Shown here: positions 54,637 through 63,428 of the stretch, piece after piece
Layout: each line of letters starts with the position of its first letter
Position numbering within the stretch: position 1 is the first letter of the stretch
Assembly (NCBI RefSeq): GCF_028290025.1
Contig: NZ_JAQGKQ010000066.1
Span: 1-64,000 of the forward strand
Length of the DNA: 64,000 bases
Source: Cypionkella sp.
GTDB lineage: Bacteria > Pseudomonadota > Alphaproteobacteria > Rhodobacterales > Rhodobacteraceae
Direction: 5' to 3'
Notes under the pieces: model-generated
Told to the model about the DNA's origin: nothing
Seen by the model: the letters and a program-made list of their open reading frames with translations, nothing else
Databases searched by the model: none
Position numbers and translations under genes: made by a program

Positions 54637-56214
54637 ATGGGCAAATCGACAGCATGCCAAGTGGGGCAGTATGTCCGTCATTTTCTAATATTGGCAGCAC
54701 TCAGCGTCGTTGCGGCCTGTTCCGGCCCGCAAGAATCCAAAGCAGCGCCCTACGCCGCGTATGTGATGGACGCGCGCACGGGTGAGACGCTGTATTCCGA
54801 GAACGCCGACACCCGGCTGCATCCAGCTTCGTTGACCAAGATGATGACGCTTTACATCACGTTCTCCGAGATTGAGGCGGGCAATGTCTCGCTGGATACC
54901 ATGATCACCGTGTCGAAAACTGCAGCCGCACAGCCGCCATCGCGGTTGGGGTTGAAGGCGGGGCAGAAAATCCAGCTGCGCTACCTGATCCGGGCGGCGG
55001 CGGTGAAATCTGCCAATGATGCGGCGGCGGCGATTGGCGATTATTTTGAGGGTACGCCCGAGAAATGGGGCGCTCGGATGACGCGCACGGCTAAGCAACT
55101 CGGCATGAAAAACTCGACGTTCAAGAATGCCAATGGGCTGACTGCGAAGGGGCACCTTTCGACGGCGCATGATATGTCGATCATGGGGCGGCATCTATTC
55201 TACGATTATCCGCAGTATTACAACATCTTCTCGCGTCGCAGTACCGATGCGGGGATGGCAAAGGTCGCCAACACCAACCGCAAGTTCCTTGACGCATACA
55301 AAGGTGCGGATGGCATCAAGACCGGCTACACGGGCCCGGCTGGCTTTAACCTGACGGCTTCAGCAGAGCGCGATGGCGTGCGGATCATTGCGACGGTGTT
55401 TGGCGGTACTTCGACCCCGATGCGGAATGCCAAGATGACGGAGTTGCTTGATCTCGGCTTCCGCAAAGCCAAGCATGGCGCGGTGGCGAACCCGCCAGTG
55501 GCGCCGGCTTATAACGCCGATCAAGAGCTTATTGCGCAGGCGGCTGAGCAGGCGGACGATCCGAACGCGATGGAAGTCGAAGGCGGCGGCGGTCCGGCGA
55601 AAACCATTCGTCTGGTGATGGCGGTTTCAAGCTCGCCGCGTCCATCGGCACGGCCGTTGCGTGAAGTCGTAGCGCCTGTTGATCTTGCCGCGGCGGATCA
55701 GGCAGTGAATGCGATGGCAAACGACATCGCTGGCGCGTTGGCCGAAGCCACCGCAGAGCCCGCACCGGATTCGCTTGAAGCGCAGGCGGTTGAACTGGCT
55801 GGCCTTGCAGCCCCGGCGGAACTGTCGATCTCTGCCGCAGCCGCCAATCCACAAGCGGTGCAACTGATCTCTGCCCCGGCGAAGCCTAAGCACAAAGCGC
55901 CGATCTATGATGATGCCACCGTCGTCGCCGAAGTTGAGCCTGCGGCTGAGGAAGTCGTGACCAATATCTCAACCTCGGGAGGCAAGGGCTACGGCATCAA
56001 TATCGGACGGTTTAACAGCTATGGCGAGGCGGATCGGGTGCTGATGAAAACCCTGCTGACCGAGAATGCTACGTTGAGCGATGCTTTGCGCAAGGTTGTG
56101 CAAAAGAGCGGCGGGTTTGATGCGAACTTCCTTGGGCTTAGCCAGAAAGAGGCTGATCTCGCCTGTCGTCGGCTGCAAGCGCGTGGTGTGACCTGCTTTA
56201 CGATGGGGTCGTAA
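54637..56214 (+). CDS. D-alanyl-D-alanine carboxypeptidase with C-terminal SPOR domain
   Basis: A 525-residue periplasmic S11 peptidase. A signal or lipoprotein-like N terminus (about 12-28, VVAAC) precedes the active-site motifs SLTK (65-68), SAN (125-127) and KTG (228-230). After the catalytic domain comes an Ala/Pro-rich linker (about 285-440) and a SPOR-like domain (about 452-525, GYGINIGRFNSYGEADR and ACRRLQARGVTCF) that should target it to septal peptidoglycan. Upstream GAGG at good distance. The next gene starts directly at the stop. Confidence 0.9.
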   Translation: MGKSTACQVGQYVRHFLILAALSVVAACSGPQESKAAPYAAYVMDARTGETLYSENADTRLHPASLTKMMTLYITFSEIEAGNVSLDTMITVSKTAAAQPPSRLGLKAGQKIQLRYLIRAAAVKSANDAAAAIGDYFEGTPEKWGARMTRTAKQLGMKNSTFKNANGLTAKGHLSTAHDMSIMGRHLFYDYPQYYNIFSRRSTDAGMAKVANTNRKFLDAYKGADGIKTGYTGPAGFNLTASAERDGVRIIATVFGGTSTPMRNAKMTELLDLGFRKAKHGAVANPPVAPAYNADQELIAQAAEQADDPNAMEVEGGGGPAKTIRLVMAVSSSPRPSARPLREVVAPVDLAAADQAVNAMANDIAGALAEATAEPAPDSLEAQAVELAGLAAPAELSISAAAANPQAVQLISAPAKPKHKAPIYDDATVVAEVEPAAEEVVTNISTSGGKGYGINIGRFNSYGEADRVLMKTLLTENATLSDALRKVVQKSGGFDANFLGLSQKEADLACRRLQARGVTCFTMGS

Positions 56215-56895
56215 ATGGCCTTCGTGCTCCGGCCTGCTGCTGTGCCTTCGGTGGCGGTGGCGGGCCGTAGCGACCGTTTTGCGGTGCGGCGGATTTTCTG
56301 CGTCGGGCGCAACTATGCCGAACATGCGCGGGAAATGGGCCATGACCCAAACGCCGAGCCGCCGTTTTTCTTTACCAAGCCCGCAGATGCGGTGATCGAT
56401 TCGGGGGCAGTTGTGCCCTACCCTGCTGCCACCGCCGATCTGCATCACGAGGCGGAACTGGTTGTGGCTTTGGGTGGCTCGGGGGCCGCTGTCTCGGAAG
56501 ATCAGGCGTTGGCGTTGATCTGGGGCTATGGCGCGGGCAACGATCTGACCCGCCGCGATTTGCAGGCCGAGGCGAAAGCCGCGCGCAGACCGTGGGACAT
56601 GGCGAAGGGTTTTGACAATTCGGCGGTCGTTGGGGCGCTGCGGCCTGGCAGCCAAGGTGTGCCGCAGGGGCGCATTCGGTGTTTGGTCGATGGCAAAATC
56701 ACGCAGCACGCCGATCTGGCCGAGATGATTTGGCCGGTGGCTGGTATTATTTCGCATCTGTCGCGGTTGGTTAGGTTGCAGGCGGGTGATCTAATCTTCA
56801 CCGGGACGCCTGCGGGGGTTGGCCCGATTGGGCGCGGGCAGGTTTGCGAAGTGCAGATTGACGGGCTGGAGCCTGCGACTGTGCGCTTCCTTTAA
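56215..56895 (+). CDS. Fumarylacetoacetate hydrolase family protein
   Basis: A 226-residue FAH-fold protein: FCVGRNYAEHAREMG, PFFFTKPADAV, the metal site HHEAELVVAL (E-x-E), GYGAGNDLTRRDLQ and FTGTPAGVGP. The set includes acylpyruvases, oxaloacetate decarboxylases and small-molecule hydratases; the reaction is not decidable. Begins on the base after the peptidase stop, so co-translated. Confidence 0.88.
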   Translation: MAFVLRPAAVPSVAVAGRSDRFAVRRIFCVGRNYAEHAREMGHDPNAEPPFFFTKPADAVIDSGAVVPYPAATADLHHEAELVVALGGSGAAVSEDQALALIWGYGAGNDLTRRDLQAEAKAARRPWDMAKGFDNSAVVGALRPGSQGVPQGRIRCLVDGKITQHADLAEMIWPVAGIISHLSRLVRLQAGDLIFTGTPAGVGPIGRGQVCEVQIDGLEPATVRFL

Positions 56896-56997
56896 GTCTT
56901 ATCCCGCTGGGAGAACGTTGCGCTTTAAGGCAAGTTTAGACGTATTTTGCACAACATCTTGTGTCTCGTCGTAATCTGTGGCGCGATTCCGTGCAGG

Positions 56998-57960
56998 TTA
57001 TCCGGCGTGGATTAAACCACGTGGAGCTGCGGCCCTGCGCAGGCGGTCGTTGATGGCGCGGCCTAGGCCATTTTCCGGGATTGCTGCTATTGAAATACGG
57101 CCGCCCTGCCCTGCCAAATGATCAGCCTCGCGCAGCATGTGGAACAGGTTTGCGGCGGCTTCGATGAGATCGGCGCTGGGTGACAGGTTCAGATCGGCCA
57201 CGCCCGCGCCAAAGCCCAAGCGCACTTCGCCCGGATTGGCGGTTTCGGCATTCAGTCGCACCGACGCAGCGGGCGCGTAGTGCGACGCCAACTGGCCCGG
57301 AGCGTTGGGTTTTCCAGAATTGCCGCCCATGGCAAGCGGGCCGAGCAAAGCCTCTAGCCGTTCCAGAGAAACTCCGCCCGGACGCAGCAAGGCAGGCGCA
57401 CCAAGCAGCCCCAGGATGGTCGATTCCACCCCCACGGCACAAGCGCCACCGTCGAGCACCGCAGCGATTCGCCCGGACAACCCCTCTAGCACGTGCGCGG
57501 CGCGGGTTGGCGAGACCCGGCCCGAGGGATTGGCGGAGGGTGCTGCGAGAGGGCCACCGAACGCACGCAGCAAAGCTTGCGCTACGGGATGTGCTGGCAC
57601 ACGAATCGCCACCGAATCCAGATCAGCCGTCACCAGTGGTGACAGGCCCGCATCGACGCGCAACGGCAGCACCAGCGTGAGCGGACCGGGCCAAAACGCC
57701 GCAGCCACCGCTTCGGCTTGCACGTCAAATACAGCGAATGCGCGCGCCGCGTCCAAATCCGGCACATGCACGATCAACGGGTTGAACCTTGGCCGGGCTT
57801 TGGCGTCGAAAATCCGCGCGACCGCCAGATCGGATCGAGCGTCACCGCCTAGGCCGTAAACGGTCTCGGTTGGAAACGCGACAAGCCCCTGCGCGCCCAA
57901 GATTTGAGCGGCACGGGCTATGCCTTCGGGCAGGGCAGTAAGGGTCTCAGTTTTGTTCAT
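56998..57960 (-). CDS. tsaC: L-threonylcarbamoyladenylate synthase (Sua5/TsaC)
   Basis: A 320-residue enzyme making threonylcarbamoyl-AMP from threonine, bicarbonate and ATP for tRNA t6A. The YrdC domain (about 1-205) has LVAFPTETVYGLGGDA and RPRFNPLIVHV; FGGPLAAPSANPSGRVSPTRAAHV is at the active site. The C-terminal Sua5 domain is present, as its length shows. The 100-base gap before it shows nothing further. Confidence 0.94.
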   Translation of the reverse strand: MNKTETLTALPEGIARAAQILGAQGLVAFPTETVYGLGGDARSDLAVARIFDAKARPRFNPLIVHVPDLDAARAFAVFDVQAEAVAAAFWPGPLTLVLPLRVDAGLSPLVTADLDSVAIRVPAHPVAQALLRAFGGPLAAPSANPSGRVSPTRAAHVLEGLSGRIAAVLDGGACAVGVESTILGLLGAPALLRPGGVSLERLEALLGPLAMGGNSGKPNAPGQLASHYAPAASVRLNAETANPGEVRLGFGAGVADLNLSPSADLIEAAANLFHMLREADHLAGQGGRISIAAIPENGLGRAINDRLRRAAAPRGLIHAG

Positions 57961-58022
57961 GTTCTATGACGTAACGTCGGGCTTGATGCTCGGGGCGGCA
58001 AGACTAATCATTGGAGGGTGGC

Positions 58023-58059
58023 TAACGATGTGAAGATCGGGTTTACGATGTGAAGATCG
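58023..58059. repeat. Two direct repeats of 15 bases, 20 apart
   Basis: ACGATGTGAAGATCG occurs twice, each preceded by T(A/T), with a spacing of exactly 20 bases, about 55 bases upstream of the acyl-CoA dehydrogenase start. This is two helical turns apart, which would suit a pair of sites for a regulator; a simple tandem duplication is as likely. Confidence 0.45.
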
Positions 58060-58111
58060 CCCGTTTACGCCCGATCCCGGCCTTTGCCAAGCCGCCTGCC
58101 CGGAGTTTGCT

Positions 58112-59806
58112 ATGCCCTACCGCGCGCCGCTGTCTGAGTTCACTTTTCTGCTGGATGTGGTCGGCTTTGCCGAGGTCGCGGCCACGGATCGCTTTGCCGA
58201 GGCCAGCCCTGACACGGTTGCCGCGATCCTTTCGGAAGCGGGAAAGCTGTGCGAAACCCTGACGCCGTTGAACCGTGCGGGCGACAAGCATCCGGCGCGG
58301 CTGGAAAATGGCGTGGTGCGGACCTCGCCGGGTTTTGCGGAAGGCTATCGCGCGATTGCGACGGGTGGTTGGGTCGGCATGAGCGCATCGCCGGAATTTG
58401 GCGGCATGGGCTTGCCGATTTCGGTGACCACTTGCGTCAACGATATGATGGGCTCGGCGTGTCTTGCGTTGCAGTTGAACCCGCTGATGACGCAAGGGCA
58501 GATCGAAGCGTTGGAGCATCATGCGTCTGACGCGTTGAAATCGATGTATATTCCGAAGCTGGTGTCAGGCGAATGGTGCGGCACGATGAACCTGACGGAG
58601 TCGCAAGCGGGTTCTGACGTCGGGGCGGTGCGGACGAAGGCCGAGGCTTTGGGCGATGGGACTTATGCCATCACCGGGCAGAAGATTTTCATCTCATGGG
58701 GCGATAACGATTTCTCGGGCAATGTCTGCCATCTGGTGCTGGCGCGTTTGCCGGATGGGCCGGAGGGCACCAAGGGTATCAGTCTGTTTATGGTGCCAAA
58801 GATGATCCCGGATGCGGATGGCAACCCCGGCGCGCGCAATACTCTGCATGTGGTGAGTTTGGAGCATAAGTTGGGCCTGCATGGATCGCCGACCGCCGTG
58901 ATGCAGTATGATGCGGCGCAGGGTTGGCTGATCGGCGAGCCGCATAAGGGCATGGCCGCGATGTTCACCATGATGAACAACGCGCGGCTGGGCGTCGGGA
59001 TGCAGGGTGTGGCGGTGGCCGAAGCAGCGTTTCAGCAGGCGTTGAGCTATGCGATGGACCGCAAGCAGGGGAGAACTCCGCTGGGATCGGGTGCGATCAT
59101 TGACCACGCGGATGTGCGCCGGATGTTGGCAGAGATGAAGGCGGAGGTGTTCAGCGCGCGGGCGATTGGGCTGGCTTGTGCAGTGGCGATTGATATGGCG
59201 CGGGCTACCGGCTCGGCGGAGTGGCAGGCGCGTGCGGCTTTGCTGACGCCGATTGCCAAGGCTTATGGCACCGATACGGGGTGCGAGGTGGCGCATTTGG
59301 GCGTGCAAGTGCATGGCGGCATGGGATTTATCGAGGAAACCGGTGCGGCGCAGTTTTCGCGTGATGTGCGGGTGACGGCGATATACGAAGGCACCAATGG
59401 TATTCAGGCGATGGATCTGGTGGCGCGCAAGATGATGGATCATGGCGAGGCGGCGTATCGATTGTTCGATGAGGTGCAGGCGGCGGCTGAGATGGCGCGC
59501 GGCAAGCATCCTGATCTGGCCGGTGCGGTGTGGATCTCGGCTGAGGCGATGCGGGAGGCGACCGAGGGTTTGATCGCGATGCCGCTGCAAGATCGGTTTG
59601 CCGGGGCTGCACCGTATCTGCGCGCGTTTGCGCGGGTATTGGGCGGGCATTTTCATTTGAAATCGGCGCTGGCCGATCCGGGGCGGTTGGCGTTGGCGGA
59701 GTTTGCGACTAAGCGGCTGCTGCCGGAATATGCTTCGTTACTGGCGCAGGTGCGTGAGGGTGCGGCGGGGCTTTATGCGCTGACGCCTGAGGCGCTTTCG
59801 GCGTGA
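58112..59806 (+). CDS. Acyl-CoA dehydrogenase (DmdC-like, with C-terminal domain)
   Basis: A 564-residue flavoprotein of the long acyl-CoA dehydrogenase type. GTMNLTESQAGSDVGAVRT binds FAD, AITGQKIFISWGDNDFS, EHKLGLHGSPTAVM and HGGMGFIEETGAAQFSRDVRVTAIYEGTNGIQA (split in two conserved halves) mark the active site. The extra N-terminal (ACDH_N) and C-terminal parts are as in 3-methylmercaptopropionyl-CoA dehydrogenase DmdC and its paralogues. No dmdB or dmdD is adjacent, so the substrate is open. Confidence 0.9.
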   Translation: MPYRAPLSEFTFLLDVVGFAEVAATDRFAEASPDTVAAILSEAGKLCETLTPLNRAGDKHPARLENGVVRTSPGFAEGYRAIATGGWVGMSASPEFGGMGLPISVTTCVNDMMGSACLALQLNPLMTQGQIEALEHHASDALKSMYIPKLVSGEWCGTMNLTESQAGSDVGAVRTKAEALGDGTYAITGQKIFISWGDNDFSGNVCHLVLARLPDGPEGTKGISLFMVPKMIPDADGNPGARNTLHVVSLEHKLGLHGSPTAVMQYDAAQGWLIGEPHKGMAAMFTMMNNARLGVGMQGVAVAEAAFQQALSYAMDRKQGRTPLGSGAIIDHADVRRMLAEMKAEVFSARAIGLACAVAIDMARATGSAEWQARAALLTPIAKAYGTDTGCEVAHLGVQVHGGMGFIEETGAAQFSRDVRVTAIYEGTNGIQAMDLVARKMMDHGEAAYRLFDEVQAAAEMARGKHPDLAGAVWISAEAMREATEGLIAMPLQDRFAGAAPYLRAFARVLGGHFHLKSALADPGRLALAEFATKRLLPEYASLLAQVREGAAGLYALTPEALSA

Positions 59807-60831
59807 GCAATGCCATTCATCATCCGTGGGATGTGCCGCCTGCGGAAGGCGAAGCCATTGAAATAGCGATAAATATTCTCTGGATACGTCTGCCGCTGCC
59901 GATGGCCTTGGATCACGTCAACGTTTATGCGCTGGACGATGGCGATGGTTGGACACTGGTGGATACTGGTATGTCCAGCCGGAAGACCAAGACGATTTGG
60001 GATAAGCTGATCGCCGGGCCTTTGGCGGGCAAGCCGGTGCGGCGGTTGATTGTTACTCATCACCACCCCGACCATATCGGCCTTGCGGGCTGGTTTCAGG
60101 CGAAGGGGGTCGAGCTGATCACCACGCGCACCGCTTGGCTTTACGCTCGGATGTTGGTGTTGGATGAGCAGGCGGTGCCCACGGCGGAATCGCTGCTATT
60201 TTATCAACGCGCTGGGGTCGATGCCGAGATGCGGGCGCAGAAGGCCGCCGAGCGTCCATTCAATTTTTCTGATGTAGTCGATGCGATGCCGCAGGGTTTC
60301 ACCCGGATTGCCGAGGGCGATATTCTGACCGCAGGCGGGCGGCGTTGGCTGGTGCGGTTGGGGCAAGGCCATGCGCCGGATCATGCGACGTTGTGGAGCA
60401 TGGATGACCACCTGATTATCGGCGGCGATCAGCTTCTGCCCGGTATTTCGGCAAATATCGGCGTCTACCCGACCGAGCCTGACGCCGACCCCTTAGGCGA
60501 ATGGCTGGACAGCACGCGCAGTTTTGCGCCATTCGCGCGGCTTGATCACCTCGTTTTGCCGGGTCACAAACTGCCGTTCACCGGGTTGCCGTTTCGGTTG
60601 ATCCAGATGGCCGAGAACCATGAAAGCGCGCTGCTGCGCTTGCTTACCCACCTGAAAACTCCGCACACCGCCGCGCAGTGTTTTGTGCCCTTGTTCAAGC
60701 GCGAGATCATCGGCTCGCAGCATGGATTGGCTTTGGTTGAGGCTTTGGCGCATCTCAATTATCTCTTGAAGCGAGGCAGCGTTTCGCGTTTTCTTGATGC
60801 TGATGGGGCCTGGGTCTGGCAGGCCGGATAA
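59803..60831 (+). CDS. Metallo-beta-lactamase-fold hydrolase
   Basis: A 342-residue protein. LIVTHHHPDHIGLAGW is the H-x-H-x-D-H metal site, with GHAPDHATLW and VLPGHKLPF giving later ligands. GTG start at 59803 overlaps the dehydrogenase stop (GTGA), so they are coupled. Often linked to acyl-CoA dehydrogenases in Alphaproteobacteria, where it may act as a thioesterase; that role is inference. Confidence 0.87.
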   Translation: MSNAIHHPWDVPPAEGEAIEIAINILWIRLPLPMALDHVNVYALDDGDGWTLVDTGMSSRKTKTIWDKLIAGPLAGKPVRRLIVTHHHPDHIGLAGWFQAKGVELITTRTAWLYARMLVLDEQAVPTAESLLFYQRAGVDAEMRAQKAAERPFNFSDVVDAMPQGFTRIAEGDILTAGGRRWLVRLGQGHAPDHATLWSMDDHLIIGGDQLLPGISANIGVYPTEPDADPLGEWLDSTRSFAPFARLDHLVLPGHKLPFTGLPFRLIQMAENHESALLRLLTHLKTPHTAAQCFVPLFKREIIGSQHGLALVEALAHLNYLLKRGSVSRFLDADGAWVWQAG

Positions 60832-60840
60832 GGAGGGCAG

Positions 60841-61326
60841 ATGTCAAAATCGGACAAAAAAGCCAAAGCTGCGCCGCCGAAAATTGCCACCGAGCCGCGG
60901 GCGCACGCAGTTCAGGCCGATCCCACCGCGCCGCCAACTGCTGAGCAACAGCCGCTACCCGATGCTTTGAAAAACCGCCCGGTGGCTCAGAAAAGCCCGG
61001 CGGAATGGGCGTATGAGCGGATCATCCTTTATATCCGCAACTTTGAAAGCCAGCTCAACGCCCAGCAGGAGATTGCGATGGGCTTCGCGGGGTCAGAGGC
61101 TGGTATCCTGAAGATAGAAGGTCTGGGGTTCTTCGATCCCGATTTGCTGACGTTTTATGGCCGCGATGAGGATGGGGTGAAAACTCAACTAATTCAGCAC
61201 GTTAGCCAACTTTCGGTGATGCTGCGCGCCATCCCGAAAGCGACACCAGAACAGCCGCCCATTCGCATCGGCTTTCGGCTGGCAACCGGCTGGATGGGTG
61301 GCGAGTCTGGCGACGGCTCGGCGTAA
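60841..61326 (+). CDS. Conserved protein, probably DUF6173
   Basis: A 161-residue soluble protein. A Lys/Ala/Pro-rich N-terminal 45 residues precede a compact domain: SPAEWAYERIILYIRNFESQ, then GFAGSEAGILKIEGLGFFDP, FYGRDEDGVKTQLIQHVSQL and RIGFRLATGW. I recall these as DUF6173, function unknown. It begins 9 bases after the metallo-hydrolase gene, in the same operon, with AAGGAGG ahead. Confidence 0.72.
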   Translation: MSKSDKKAKAAPPKIATEPRAHAVQADPTAPPTAEQQPLPDALKNRPVAQKSPAEWAYERIILYIRNFESQLNAQQEIAMGFAGSEAGILKIEGLGFFDPDLLTFYGRDEDGVKTQLIQHVSQLSVMLRAIPKATPEQPPIRIGFRLATGWMGGESGDGSA

Positions 61327-61420
61327 GTCACAGTCATGAGATTGGCTGATCGTGCCCCCGTGACAGCCGGGAATGAATGAGATATTGGCAAGACAACACC
61401 AAGTCGAAAGGGACTCTCAA

Positions 61421-61555
61421 ATGGCCGAACACAAACCGGGCAGCATGGATACTCGGGTGCAGGAAAAAACTTTCGCGGGCTTTATCCGCATGGCAACCTG
61501 GGGAGCGATCATCGCTGTCGCCGTCTTGGTTTTTATGGCACTTGCCAACGCCTGA
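61421..61555 (+). CDS. aa3-type cytochrome c oxidase subunit IV
   Basis: A 44-residue single-span protein: MAEHKPGSMDTRVQEKTFAG then FIRMATWGAIIAVAVLVFMALANA (split here at the start of the span). This is the small Cox IV subunit found in alphaproteobacterial aa3 oxidases, whose deletion is mild in Paracoccus. It has AAAGGGACTC ahead. The other oxidase genes are elsewhere. Confidence 0.9.
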   Translation: MAEHKPGSMDTRVQEKTFAGFIRMATWGAIIAVAVLVFMALANA

Positions 61556-61665
61556 TTTGAGCGGTTCGTGTCAATGAACCACTACCTACCACCGCAATAA
61601 CGCAGTTTTCCGATGCTTAGGCTCCCGTGGAAACCCCAAAATCGCTTCAGCACCGGAATTGTAAA

Positions 61666-62280
61666 ATGAACTTCAAAGCCTTTGCCGTTCTGGCGCTTTT
61701 TGCGCTGTCTGCCTGCGGGGGCGACAACAAATGGGCGACCGATGCACAAATGGCGGCTCCTTCAGCGCATTTTGTGGCCGAACCGCCGCGTACCATCACC
61801 TTGTTCACGGTGCAAAGCACGCGCAACGGCTCGGGCGCGCATTCGGGACTGCTGATCAACGCCTCGGAACAGGTGATGTTTGATCCGGCGGGCACTTGGT
61901 ATCACCCTTATCTGCCCGAGCGTGGCGATGTGCATTATGGCGTGACGCCTCGAATGGTCAGCTTTTACATCGACTACCATGCGCGTGAGACTTTCAACGT
62001 GATCGAGCAAACCGTTGTGGTGACGCCGGAAGTCGCAGAATTGGTCAAGCAGCGGGCGGAAGCTTATGGCTCGGTGCCGAGCGCGCAATGTGCGCATTCG
62101 GTGTCGTCGATCCTGCACGGCGTCCCGGGCTTTGAGGCAATCGGCAACACCTGGTATCCGAACAAGTTGATGAAAGAGTTTGCGCAGTTGCCCGGTGTGA
62201 CACGCAAGCTGATCACCGATGATGATGCCGACAACAATCACGGTGTGATTATGAAGCAAGTTGGTGAAGTTACGCAGTAA
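61666..62280 (+). CDS. Lipoprotein of unknown function, possible permuted papain fold
   Basis: A 204-residue lipoprotein (LFALSAC, Cys16). After the signal, HSGLLINASEQVMFDPAG places a histidine early and CAHSVSSILHG a cysteine late. Order His then Cys with this spacing resembles the circularly permuted NlpC/P60-type (YiiX/YebB) peptidases or acyltransferases, but I am not sure. A strong terminator follows. The start ATG at 61666 is 110 bases after oxidase subunit IV. Confidence 0.65.
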   Translation: MNFKAFAVLALFALSACGGDNKWATDAQMAAPSAHFVAEPPRTITLFTVQSTRNGSGAHSGLLINASEQVMFDPAGTWYHPYLPERGDVHYGVTPRMVSFYIDYHARETFNVIEQTVVVTPEVAELVKQRAEAYGSVPSAQCAHSVSSILHGVPGFEAIGNTWYPNKLMKEFAQLPGVTRKLITDDDADNNHGVIMKQVGEVTQ

Positions 62281-62286
62281 GACCCG

Positions 62287-62313
62287 AAGCCGCGCCGTCG
62301 TAGCGCGGCTTTT
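62287..62313 (+). terminator. Rho-independent terminator after lipoprotein gene
   Basis: AAGCCGCGC pairs with GCGCGGCTT around a 7-base loop and is followed by TTTT; starts 6 bases after the stop. It also lies at the end of the convergent azlD gene. Confidence 0.88.
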
Positions 62314-62322
62314 GTCTGCCGC

Positions 62323-62646
62323 TTACAGCAGAAACTGCAAGCCAAGCAGCGTACCAATCCCGGCAACTGCGGCAAACATCATTTGCCGTGTCACCAACCC
62401 TACCACCACGGTAACCGCAGCGGCCAACAACCGCGCCGCGTCCGGCTGGCCATTCGTCGCGGTAGGCCACATCACCGCAGGCGCAACGAGCGCAGGCAAC
62501 ACGGCCACAGCGGTGTAGCGCAAGCAGCGCAGCAACCAACCCGGCAGCGCACGATTGCCCAGCAGGCCCAAAAACGAAAACCGGATGAGGTAAGTTGCAA
62601 CCCCTAGCACCACGACCACGATCCAGAATTGTGTCCGATCAATCAT
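62323..62646 (-). CDS. azlD: AzlD-family branched-chain amino-acid exporter small subunit
   Basis: A 107-residue protein with four hydrophobic spans (about 7-27, 40-60, 68-85, 88-106); GVATYLIRFSFL and RYTAVAVLPALVAP are typical of AzlD. It works with AzlC (ATG overlap of 4 bases) in export of branched-chain amino acids or analogues. Confidence 0.9.
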   Translation of the reverse strand: MIDRTQFWIVVVVLGVATYLIRFSFLGLLGNRALPGWLLRCLRYTAVAVLPALVAPAVMWPTATNGQPDAARLLAAAVTVVVGLVTRQMMFAAVAGIGTLLGLQFLL

Positions 62647-63347
62647 AGGGCGGCCTTCTCGCGCCAGTATTCAAAGCCTGCGCCCGCCGCCATGCCGATG
62701 GCCGAGCCCACCAACAATCCGGTACCATAGGGCAAAAACGCCAAAGCCAGCGTGAGTGCCACTGAAAGACCAGCTGCAACTGCATGGGGCCAACTGCGGA
62801 TCATCGGAGCGGTCATCGCCAAGAACGTAATCGGCACCGCAAAATCCAGCGCGTATTCGGGCGGGATCGCACTGCCCGCCACCGCTCCGGCTACCGTTGA
62901 TCCGAACCACAGCGGGGCCACGGGGGTCACCGCGCCAAAGAAATAGGCGATTTTTTCGGGCAGGGTCAGATCGGGCCGACCTTCAAACTCGGCGACCGAA
63001 AGCGCGAAGCTTTGGTCCACCAGAAAATACGCCATCACCGCCCGGATACCCAACGGCGAGGCACCCAGATGCGGCGCAAGCGTCACCGAATACATCAACA
63101 TCCGCAGGTTGACCGCCAGCGCAGTGGTAATAATTACGAGCAGAGGCGCGTGATCCTGCAAGAGATGCAGCGCGGCGAATTGTGACGCGCCAGCAAACAC
63201 CGAAAAGGAAAACGCCATAATTTCAAATAGTTGCAGCCCAGCTTCTGAGGCGAGCAGACCGAACAGCATACCAAACGGCACGATCACCACAGCAAACGGC
63301 ACCGCCGCGCGCACGCCGCGCAGATAGCTTTCCCGAGACGCAGACAT
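62643..63347 (-). CDS. azlC: AzlC-family branched-chain amino-acid exporter large subunit
   Basis: A 234-residue membrane protein with about six to seven spans. GVRAAVPFAVVIVPFGMLFG and FAGASQFAAL, and LVDQSFAL in the loop after the third span, are family marks. I used the ATG at 63347; a frame open to 63512 has no AzlC-like sequence. Divergent from mobA with 81 bases between. Confidence 0.92.
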   Translation of the reverse strand: MSASRESYLRGVRAAVPFAVVIVPFGMLFGLLASEAGLQLFEIMAFSFSVFAGASQFAALHLLQDHAPLLVIITTALAVNLRMLMYSVTLAPHLGASPLGIRAVMAYFLVDQSFALSVAEFEGRPDLTLPEKIAYFFGAVTPVAPLWFGSTVAGAVAGSAIPPEYALDFAVPITFLAMTAPMIRSWPHAVAAGLSVALTLALAFLPYGTGLLVGSAIGMAAGAGFEYWREKAAL

Positions 63348-63428
63348 AAAACCTCGACAGCTTGGTGCGGCTTTACGCCGGATGCAGAACGGCTTAGTCC
63401 TCTGCGCAGCAGAATTGAAGGGGGTAAA

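Noticed and set aside
58694-59656. A 320-codon open frame on the minus strand across the acyl-CoA dehydrogenase
   Set aside because: Antisense shadow; Arg/His-rich low-quality protein, while the sense frame has all FAD-binding motifs.
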